Part shown: positions 1-10,800 of the stretch, piece after piece
Layout: each line of letters begins with the position of its first letter
How positions within the stretch are numbered: the first letter of the stretch is position 1
Assembly (NCBI GenBank): GCA_964020085.1
Contig: OZ026603.1
Span: forward strand, 33,555,506-33,619,505
Source of the DNA: Micromussa lordhowensis
Taxonomy: Eukaryota; Cnidaria; Anthozoa; Scleractinia; Lobophylliidae
Direction of reading: 5' to 3'
DNA: 64,000 bases
Notes under the pieces: model-generated
Seen by the model: the letters and a program-made list of their open reading frames with translations, nothing else
What the model was told of the DNA's origin: nothing
The model's database searches: none
Program-made: the position numbers and the translations under genes

Positions 1-203
1 CAAAAACAAAACAAGATCGTTCTCAAACTTCTACCTTGCTTAAGATACAACATCATACATTTCCCACATGAACAAAGGAACAAAGCTATTCCTAACAGAA
101 TACAAGAATTTTGTCGCATTTGAACCTACTGTACTAAATGAAGTCCCACGAGTACCCTAAAGCTTTCTTGTAGCCCTGTAGCGTGTTCCATTTAATCGTT
201 TAC

Positions 204-419
204 TTAGCTTTTCCTAAGCTCTACATGCCACCATTTTTTTTCCAAATACTCATCTTGAGCAGGCGCTGCAAGATGCCACAGAGGCCAGCTTTCTAAGATA
301 TACGAGCGCGCAACAACGTCACGAGGAAAGATCAACAAGTACTGTTTCATGTCAGTATACTTGGTTGTCTGCCGTGCACGGACGATATACAAATCACCAC
401 TCGGACTACAAGTTATCAT
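204..419 (-). other. Unassigned 71-codon open frame in the last BRCA2 intron
   Basis: This minus-strand frame reads MITCSPSGDLYIVRARQ, then ESWPLWHLAAPAQ, and ends KKWWHVELRKS at a stop. Composition is protein-like, with tryptophan and hydrophobic clusters, but I do not recognise the family. It lies directly downstream of BRCA2 exon 667-480. An acceptor-like TGTAG occurs within the frame at the right phase to join that exon, but it has no pyrimidine tract, and joining would end BRCA2 here without a DNA-binding domain. It may be a decayed coding fragment or chance. Not claimed as a gene. Confidence 0.2.
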
Positions 420-479
420 CTTTTTACACCTCTCAGTTTTGCATCGGAATAATGTATTTCTTTTACTTCTTTTATTTAC

Positions 480-1817
480 CTTTGAATTTCTTCTAGGCCC
501 ACGCAGCCATCAATCCCAGCATGCAGCACTCCCCCGTCCTCTGTTCTTACACCACCCCCGCTGGTCAACGCAGACTCACTGAAATACTTTCTTCCGACAA
601 ACCGGAATGACGCCGCGTTAGAAGAGGAAACAGAGATTACCTCTGGAGATACACCCAGTTCAATCAGCTAAAATAAAAGTAAAGTTACACTAGGATCAGT
701 AAAGATTACTTCAAAGCTGAGCTGCTTGGAGTGACTCGTAGACAGGAATACTCCGAGCAGAAAATTTTTTTGAAATCCATTTGCCCAGTGGGCCAGTACA
801 TTTCCTAACCCTAAGGCGTTTTCAGTTGCCTCCATTAAAATATTACTTGCCCAAAAGGCGTGCAATGTTCATGTCTTATCAAGTACATCATTTACTAGGT
901 AGTCTATAATCAAGTATGCTTGTTTTGCTCATCTTGCAGTCTTAAGTTTTGAAATTGTTTTTGATCGGAAATTATCACTAACAAGACTACTGAGGCTAAT
1001 ATCACTTGCCACCAGACCACCAAACTTCCATATTCACTGGGCCAAGAGCAAAATTTACTTCTTGCCTCGTGCAATCGGATCTGGTTTTTCCTGCCCTGTA
1101 TAATCTGGTATCCTCATTTATGAAGTTACAGTCACTTTTATAAACCAACTCTTATAGCGAAGATAAGACTAGCAGCTTACCTCCGCTGTGGTGAATTGCC
1201 CTGGCATTGTGCCAACAAAATCTTTCAGCTTTATCCTTACATTGTGGAGACGCAATTGAGAAAGGAAACCAGACTGCGGTTTCACTTTGCCATCGGTCTG
1301 AAAAGGTTTAAATTGTGTTATATTATCACTGAGAATCGACAGAATTAGAAAGATGGTAATTGCCAAAAACTCTCCACAGATGGCAGACTTTTCACACGGA
1401 ATTTACAAAGGTTTCCTTCGGCCACTTGCGGGTGAAACAAAAAAACGAAAATCAACATTATGAGTCAAGCTAACCTTAGAAGCCGGTCCATGATGACGGT
1501 TCTTCGCATCCATTGAACTGTTAGCCGCCGATATTCTTGGCTTCTTTGGAGAAGGTTCGACAACATCTGAACCTTGAACTTCCGGGGGCCCACTGACCGG
1601 TATACTCGAGCTGCTACAACGTGCAAGAGGCGAAACTGCACTAGTGGCTTCCTGTTTTCTGTAGGGCGTGATAAACTGCGGCCGAGGACCACACATCCTT
1701 CGGTTTGCGCTGCAATTCAATGGAGTACTAGTCCTTGGTGAGGACGCAGCTTTGGACTTTAGGCAGCCTGGCGTCATAGCTCGAAGTGGCTTAAGAGAGC
1801 GATTACCATCTGACCCT
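480..1817 (-). CDS. BRCA2: BRCA2 exons leading into the helical domain
   Basis: Exon 1817-1475 ends a basic, proline/serine-rich linker and contains PQFITPYRK, like the FTPFKRK motif preceding the human helical domain, and a putative basic signal PKKPR. Exon 1297-1181 reads TDGKVKPQSGFLSQ and on to KLKDFVGTMPGQ, alignable with human QPGSLYLAKTS..LKAAVGGQVP. Exon 667-480 reads SNAASFRFVGRKYF, then EDGG, and ends GLEEIQ, alignable with human KNAESFQFHTEDYF, ADGG and GKEEF. This family comparison is from memory of the human protein. The last exon ends with two bases of a codon at a clean donor (G|GTAAAT), so the reading frame must continue in an exon left of the window. Confidence 0.85.
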
Positions 1818-4800
1818 CTGGAAAAAGCAAGAGGTTATTTAGTTGTTCATTAAAACTATTAGATAATTCCTGGTGAAATATTGACAGAATAAGCAGAACG
1901 TTTTCTTGGTAAGCTCCTCTTCGGGGGTCAACTGGCTCAGCAAGCCGGTCTTATAGGGTGGTGCACTGTAAGAGCAAAGTATCGCGCGCAAAAACACGGC
2001 AACATGATACAACAACTTGTCGCTGATACACATAGAAGCATTATTATGGAACTTTTGATTAAATCTGCGGATACTCTTCTTAACTTCAATAGCGTGTAAT
2101 AATCTTGTAATCAAAGCAGAATTAGACTGTTTTGAAGTAGTACCTTGGTGAGTACGAGCTCTCCACAGTCGTCAGGCGTGCCCGCAAAGGAGCATGGAAC
2201 CGTGTTCGTCTATCATGCAAAACACCTAATATAGGAAGGAAACCATGAGAAAACGACACAAACACACAAAACAAGAGAAAGCTGTGTCGAACGGATACAT
2301 ATGACACTAGCCAAAGGAGCGAGACCGTTTTTTGGGAGCAAGACCGCGAAACTTTAAAAGTACGAGACCTCTCAAGCGATTAGCAGAACTTGTCAACATT
2401 CCGAGTTGGATGATTTTAAATATTTCCAGACTTGGGACAATTCTAGTGAGAAGGTCAACAGAATAAATGCTGAGGAAAATTATTTCAAACGTATTAATAG
2501 CAACCGAAAGGTGAATTATGAAGCTCACCACGGGATGTATAGTGAGATACAGTGTGGATAAGTTTACCTGATGGAGTGGCTGTACAAGGCTTCAGCCCAT
2601 CCCGTGTCTCTCTGTGACTTGAACAGAACATGTCCTCACTACATCGCAGCTAAAATTGAAAGAATAACGACACAAAAGCATCAAATCGACAAACACGAGC
2701 TAGTCTAGTAGAAGTTAACATTAGCGAGTACATTTTATTTACCAAATAGGTCACTTACTGGTGTTGAGCAACGACTTGGAAACTCAACGTCAGAGGCACG
2801 CGCAGGCACTGTTGATTCATGAAAAAAAAAGAAAACAGTTACAAAATCAGCACTAAATACTTAGGCGAGGGCTTTTAAGGTGCACCATTCATGGCGCACA
2901 CTATAGCGTCTTCATCAGATATTTACCCTTCTCCCTTCCTGCTATAAATGAATCTCCTGACGTATTGGGGGAGCTCCATCCAGCAGCAATCCCATCCTGT
3001 AAGCGACCAGAGGCGTCTGAAGCATCCATAACTGATTCGTAAGCCAGGAGTGCTTCAGAACTCTCTAGAACCTCGCGGGATACCGCTTCATCATGTTCAA
3101 CAGAGCCACGTACAGAAGCTTCTGCATGTTTTGTTTTAGAGTCAGTAAATGCACTGTCCGTCTCTTCTAAAAATGGTTTAGCTTTAGTTAGTGCCTGCTC
3201 CAATACTGAAACTCTTTGACCTCTGGCGGAGAAAAAACCTTCAAACGTCCCGCCGCAATGTCCACTTCCTCGTTCGTTGATGCTAATTTCTTCCCTTGCC
3301 TTTCCTGACGCATCAAGAGATAGAGCTGCGGTCTCCATGTTAGATGCCTGAAGTTCGCTGTCAATGTCAGCCATTGTTTGTTTCGCTTTAGCGAGTGCTG
3401 ATTCCGAAATTTCCACTATTTTACCACCCGCTGTTTGAAAACCAGAAAATCCTGTAAAACTGGTTGAACTTGGTTTGCTTTTAGGAAAACCTGTCAGAGA
3501 TGCACTGTTGTCTTTGTTTTCCTGAAGGGATCTGTCAATCTGCTGCATTATGGCAGCTCCTTTTTCCAATGATTCTTTCGACAGGTTCACGCTGTGTCCA
3601 CGAGCAGTTTGGAAACCAGAAAAACTACCTGCAGTTACACTGTTGTCCCATTTCTCGTGGAGAGATCTGTCAATCTGTTGCATTATGGCAGCTCCTTTTT
3701 CCAATGATTCTTTCGACACTTTCAAGCTCTGTCCACTAGCAGTTTGGAAACCAGAAAAACTAGTTGCAGATACACTGTTGTCCCATTTCTCGTGGAGAGA
3801 TCTGTCAATCTGTTGCATTATGGCAGCTCCTTTTTCCATTGATTCTTTAGACAGGTTCACGCTGTGTCCACTAGCAGTTTGGAAACCAGAAAAACTAGTT
3901 GCAGATACACTGTTGTCCCATTTCTCGTGGAGAGATCTGTCAATCTGTTGCATTATGGCAGCTCCTTTTTCCAATGATTCTTTCGACAGTTTCAAGCTCT
4001 GTCCACTAGCAGTTTGGAAACCAGAAAAACTAGTTGCAGATACACTGTTGTCCCATTTCTCGTGGAGAGATCTGTCAATCTGTTGCATTATGGCAGCTCC
4101 TTTTTCCATTGATTCTTTAGACAGGTTCACGCTGTGTCCACGAGCAGTTTGGAAACCAGAAAAACTCGTTGCGTTATGTGAGTGCATTACACTGTGTTCC
4201 TGGAGGGATCTGTCAATCTGTTGCATTATGGTAGCTCCTTTTTCCATTGAGTCTTTGGACAGTTTCACGCTGTGTCCACTAGCAGTTTGGAAGCCAGAAA
4301 AACTCGTTGCGTTATGTAAGTGCTCTACACTGTGTTCCTGGAGGGATCTGTCAATCTGTTGCATTATGGCAGCTCCTTTTTCCATTGATTCTTTAGACAG
4401 GTTCACGCTGTGTCCACTAGCAGTTTGGAAACCAGAAAAACTCGTTGCGTTATGTGAGTGCTCTACACTGTGTTCCTGGAGGGATCTGTCAATCTGTTGC
4501 ATTATGGCCGCTCCTTTTTCCATTGATTCTTTAGACAGGTTCACGCTGTGTCCACGAGCAGTTTGGAAACCAGAAAAACTCGTTGCGTTATGTGAGTGCA
4601 TTACACTGTGTTCCTGGAGGGATCTGTCAATCTGTTGCATTATGGTAGCTCCTTTTTCCATTGATTCTTTGGACAGTTTCACGCTGTGTCCACTAGCAGT
4701 TTGGAAGCCAGAAAAACTCGTTGCGTTATGTAAGTGCTCTACACTGTGTTCCTGGAGGGATCTGTCAATCTGTTGCATTATGGCCGCTCCTTTTTTCATT

Positions 4801-7800
4801 GATTCTTTAGACAGGTTTACGCTGTGTCCACTAGCAGTTTGGAAACCAGAAAAACTCGTTGCAGATACACTGTTGTCCCATTTCTCGTGGAGAGATCTGT
4901 CAATCTGTTGCATTATGGCAGCTCCTTTTTCCATTGATTCTTTAGACAGTTTCACGCTGTGTCCACTAGCAGTTTGGAAACCAGAAAAACTCGTTGCGTT
5001 ATGTGAGTGCTCTACACTGTGTTCCTGGAGGGATCTGTCGTCAATCTGTTGCATTATGACCGCTCCTTTTTCCATTGAGTCTTTTGACAGTTTAACGCTC
5101 TGTCCGCGAGCAGTTTGGAAACCAGAAAAGCCAGATGAGCCGAGTGAATGAGATATACTGGTGTCCTTATTCTGCTCGAGGGATTTGTCAATCTGTGGCA
5201 TTATGGCCTCTCCTTTTTCTAACATTTCTTTGTACAGGGTTGCGCTTTTACCTACGGCAGTTTGAAAACCAGAGAAACTTGACAGGCTAGTCGTGTTTGT
5301 TCCAGGTTTGTCCCTTCTTTGGTCAAGGGAATTGTCAGCATCTTTGGAAACACAATGGAGCTTTCCATTGGCCGAATAGCAATCAATATTTTCTTGCAGA
5401 CTTTCTGAGGGATCCGCCGCGATTCGTTTCATTATGTCCCTACCTCGTTTCAAGGCTTCCTCGGATAAAGTCACTTTCTTGCCCCCGGCTGTGTGAAAAC
5501 CAGAAAATGCGGCAATACTGGCTTCAGAAATCTCTCCAGCTCCACCACCAATTGCCGTTTTAAACCCACAAAAACTTGTGGCATGGGTGCCCGATTTGTA
5601 CTGGTCTTCAGGAACAAACTCTTGATCAGGTTTATTCACTGTACCTTGCAAAGTGTTCAAAACATCGTCACTCAGTACATGGCTGCTCTCAACAATCATT
5701 TCCTCTCCTATCTGACTCCAAGAGTCTTTCTCAATGCTCACACAACGTGGTAAATTATCAACGACTTCAGCTGGAACTGCGCGGAGACTGTTAAGACTTT
5801 CAGGATTATTGTATCGTGGTTTATAAGCTCCCTCGAGTGCCAGCTCCTCGTCGATCTTATTCCAAGTATTTTTTGTCTTGCTCAGAGCTGCCTCCGATGC
5901 AGACACAGAACTGTCACTTGTAGTCTTAAACAATACGCGAGGTGTTCCTGGATTTAGCGCTTTACTGCTACAATATTCTGTGGTAATGTTCTTCTGGTAC
6001 TCTGAGGATCTGGTGTGTGGTGTGTCAGAGATCTCTTCTGTGTTTTTGATAATTCCTCCATGATGTTCCTGGTTTCCTTCGTTTTCCTCGCAAATGGTGG
6101 CCAGTGAATCTCGTCTTTTTCGTTTACAGTCATTCAACAAATCCTCAAGTAAAGAATCATTTACGCTTTCATTCTGTTTACATTTCAACTCATTCACTGC
6201 TTGTTCAGATTTTTGTAAAGCCATCTCCTCAATTTCCTCTTTTATTATCGAAGTATTTGTCCCACATGCATCCACATGTAGCTGGCCTGACTGTGGCATA
6301 TTATCACTGTAAAGTGGCCCTTCAGAAGCAGCCTCTCTCAGCCCATTTCCTGAGGCTCTTTCCTTGTTACTTATGCCATAAGATGGTTCTTTTTCTCTTG
6401 TAATCTCCACAGTCTGGTCACTATCGCCAACATCCAACTCGGCGTCTATTTCGCTCAAAGTCTTTCTCGCTTGTTTCATTGCTGATTCAGATATATGAAC
6501 TTGTTTCCCGCTTGCCGTTGAAAAGCCACAAAATCCCGGTACCACAGATAACCGTTCCTTGTCAAGGCCGGGTATTTTATCTGTTTTCGGAACAAATGTG
6601 TGAGCTGCTCTTTGTTCCCGAACCTCCTCAACGTTTCCATCTACTTTGGGAGAATATCTTTCGAATGCTGGGCCATCTTTCGCCTGGGAAGTTGTGGAAA
6701 TTCCATCGTGATTTTCTTGCGCCATTCCTGGTAGCGCCATTTCTGTTGTTCCTTTGGTTAAGTCAACTCCTTCACGGAGAATATCTACATCGACCCCCTC
6801 GTCCGCTGGTGTTCTGCGCTCGTGTGAGATTAAGCTTACTGCAGGTAGATCTAACTCCTCCAACAAAGCGTGAGCACAATTTAGGGCTTTGTCCGATATC
6901 TCAATTTTCTTTACTCTTGCAGTGTGGAATCCCGTCTTCCATTCAGAACGCAGGGCCGACGCGTCCTTTTGCAAGTAAGCACAGGAAACTGGGTTTTCAA
7001 TCACGTCGCTTTCCTCTTGGGAATTTCTATTTTGCAAGGTTTTTCGATCACTGTGCACTACAGCACTAAGCAGCTTCGTGTCCTCAGCGCCACTTACTAT
7101 TGATGTATCTTGGGTAATGGTATCAGTTCTTTTCCACAAATCTTCGGTACTATCCGAGGACACGACTTGCTGCTGTGCTGTCCATGTTGCGTCCAAGGAA
7201 TTTAAAGATGGGGGAGAACAAATACACTCCACAGGAAACTGACTGAGTGCATCCATATCAAAAACTACGCCGTCTTTTTGGATGTGACTCACCGCGGAAG
7301 ACAACGAACTTAAAGCTCTCTCACTTTCACAGAACGTTCTCACATCGTCCGACTTAAGCCTCTTGCACACTGGAACCTCACCCTCCCCACCCTTGGGATC
7401 ACTGGTGTCAATCGTAGCGTTGTGGTCAATAATCACTTTTCCTTCTTCAGCAGTAGATTTGTCCTCCTTGACAACTCGCGAAACGTCAACAGTTGTAGCA
7501 TCATCACTTCTACGCTTGCCTGTGTTTTGTTTTGCAACTTGACTAGAAGTCGGATAAGAAAATCGTTTCGTTGGAACTGATCGTCGTAATCCGGGAACTT
7601 TACAAAACGGCGTCCTCCGAATGAGGTCGCCGTGATCATCCACTGACCGAGTGGTGGACTCGGCAGAGTTCGAGTTACTCTTTTCATGGACTTCCTCAGC
7701 GAGGTTCGCTTTGTTTGGTGGGGTTTTAATGACTTGTTGGTTAGAAGTGTTGTTTAGCATCACCTGATCAATGTGCGATGACTGGGCATTCAAACTCACG

Positions 7801-10800
7801 GCGAGCGATGAGCCTGCAAGAAAAACAAGGGTCGATGTTTTTTTCCAACTTTTTGCTAGTCAGACCTTATCTATGGTTAAAGGAGCTCAGTCACGGTGGT
7901 TTGTGTCATTTTGGTCACGCATAAAATTACCTTACCTGAAAATATTAATTTACTACGATAAGGAAACACCACAGGGATAATAATAAACCATAAAGGAACA
8001 AGGATGCCTGAAGATGAAGAAGATTGACACGGATTACAAGCGACGAACTTGTAGGCTAAACTCTTCAAGATGGCAAAGCCGTGACGCGGCTCCTTTAAGA
8101 TCATGTTTCTGACAAGGGAACCACGAAACATTTTCTCAATTTACTTCACAAGCCCGAAATAATGAAGTAGGGTTATAAATACGGTGTAATAAAACAATTA
8201 TTATAACGTCCCCGCACGCACTTCAAGTACACAGCGTTTAGACCTGCTGTAAACTTTGTTTGAATGATTGGCTCTGAGAGTTTTGTTTCCGGGTTTTAAG
8301 GTTGATATGTTTGGAGAAGAGCAATAAGATACTTAAAAGACTTCAGTATAAAAGTTTATTATAGAAACCACATAGGCAGCCAATTTCTTTCATGCCTAAA
8401 ATGCATGTTTAATATTTGAATGACCGTTTTTGACAAACAGTGAACATGTTTCTATTTGCCATTCAAACTCAGCCAATCAGGCTTAAATGGTAAAATTTCC
8501 GTTTCTTGTATTGGCGCCATCCGGAGTACTGTTTACTTTTAAATATTCTAAACACGCCTAATCATGAAGTCGGAAGCCAGGCCAGATGGTTACTGAAGTT
8601 AAGGTTTAAAACACAGCTTCTTTGTGCAAGCACCACAACCGCCAGGAGAAAGATGGGGCCTTTTAAGTCGCTTTTCATTCTGCTTGTCGCAGTATTGTCT
8701 TTAACGCTGTATGTTGAAAGTCGCAGTTACAGGTTTTTGCCGGAGAAAGGTAAAGATTTGTAAGTTTTTTTTCGCAGATCTCACAAATATCGCGTGAATA
8801 ATGTTTGAACATTATTTTGAATTTGTTAACAAATGGTTGGCTTTGATGAAGTCCCTAAGCATTAAGCCATTCCTTTTCAAAACCGCCTTTTAACTTTATT
8901 CTTATATTCGGATTCCTATCGGGAATATCAAATGTTACATAAAATTTGGAAATTAGACAACTGGAAAGCTATCGGTTTTATAAAATTGCCGAGAAGACGA
9001 GATAAAAGCCTGACTCGAATTCAGACAATTTCAAAACGTTTTTTTACGCTTTAAACCTTCAAATTTTGAACTAGTGAATAGGAATATAAAAATGCAATCA
9101 AAGATGCTTTGGAAATGAATTGTTGAATTTTAATAGGTGTCGAAAGTCGACTGTCTTAGAATATTCTACACGATAATGCTGTTTAATATACTAAAGATAA
9201 ACTATATAAGACGCACCAACTGATTAACCCACAATGATTGCAATTAACATGCATGCACCCAAAAACACTTTGTTAATTCATCTGCCTGAAAAAAAGTTGA
9301 ACAGGCGAGAAACTTATTACTATAATACCTTAATAAAAGAAAGGGGTAAATAAAACTTCAATTGTTTTTCTTGCGGTATTAAATACTGGTTGAAAGACAC
9401 GCTTTCACCATAAGTTTACACTTTCGCGTCGCCTTCAAAGACTTCAAAATTTGAATTTGAATGGTTTTCATTATCAGACTGGAACATTTTCTCAATGAGC
9501 GACATCTGCATGTGTTGAATTAAAATGAATTTCAAGGCCCGCTCATGACAAGTGAGGCAACTTATGCACCTGTTCAACATTTAGTTTAATGTATTATTGT
9601 CAGCTAAACAGATGACTTCTCTCATGTGTGGAAGAGTTTCTGAGAACTAGAGATATGTAGTGAAACATTTCTGTAAAAATACCTCTCTTAGAACAAAAAA
9701 CAACACCAACTAGGCAACAAGAAACCAAACGGGCACAAGAAACGCTAATATTTGGATAAATTACGATGCAAAAATATGGAATATTCAGTATAATGCGTTT
9801 CAGATATTTCATTTGCAAAGTGGCTCATTTAAATAATTGTTCAGTGCCTTATGTTTTCGCGAAGATAATTTTTAAAACTGACCCCTAGCGGATGGAGGTT
9901 TCAATTTTGCGAGGAACAATGTTCGCGTAAGAGTGCATGCCATCCGTAAAAAAAGAAAGAAAGAAAAGCTTCCGGTGAAAGCTTTAGAAAGTCAGTCAAA
10001 CTTTCCTGTGCAACCAATTTGCTTTCACCACACGGGGGTGTAGAAGTTGAGTTCTGGTTATTTTGAAGAAAAACATTCTTCGTGTATGACTATGTACGTT
10101 ACACTGCAGGTGTTTTAATTTGGAGACAATGTGACTCGAAAGCTGACATTTTCACTGGATAAAATGTCTCAGCATTGTTGTCTCGATTTGTATTATTCCC
10201 ATTAAAAGATTTTGGAGCTAAAATGCTAGTGTTGCGGTAGCAATTGAGCTTTCAGTTTCCCCTGAATGCAAACACAAAAGAAAATAAAAACTATCAGACT
10301 GAGAGATTAAAGACATAATCGTATATACAACAAAATTCTCGATTGTGATTGGCTCTCCCCATTCTGTTGCAAATAATATTATTAAATCAGTTGATTTAAA
10401 GAACAACTCCAGTATCTCATAATGTAGTTCGTGACTGGTTTTAAATATTAGCCGCTGATTATGTGTCTATATATATACAACAAAGGCAATGTCACAAAGG
10501 AGATTGGAGCAGATTACATAAATTTACTAATTTAATGGAAGTATAATGGTGTGTTTTATAAACGTTACTCCTCAAACAGTAAGCAGTGAGCGCCGAGTAT
10601 ACGTTGTTCCTGTAATAACTGAACATTCAGTTTGCTTCATTTGTTTCTTCTTCAATCAACTAGGCGATGACACTGAGGAGTTGGGAATGGATTTCTTCGA
10701 TTTACGTAAGTTAAAGAAAATGTAATTTTGTGTCTCTAAGGAAAGTTGTTAACGATTTGTTTTGTATGTTGATCACTGGTTTCTTCTCTTTTTAACAAAG

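Noticed and set aside
2122..2531. Independent small minus-strand genes
   Set aside because: The useful part (2144-2225) is a BRCA2 exon; the rest is intron read through.
3550..5151. A 533-codon plus-strand open frame opposite the BRC array
   Set aside because: It is antisense to the tandem BRC units; a stop-free frame in one 45-46 codon unit stays stop-free in all copies. It has no start context, signal or known domain.
7877..8131. Candidate first exon of BRCA2 near the BRC exon
   Set aside because: Six upstream exons with matching phase and BRCA2-like motifs run to 25144, so no separate start is needed here. The open frame begins with GTG only because the track allowed it.
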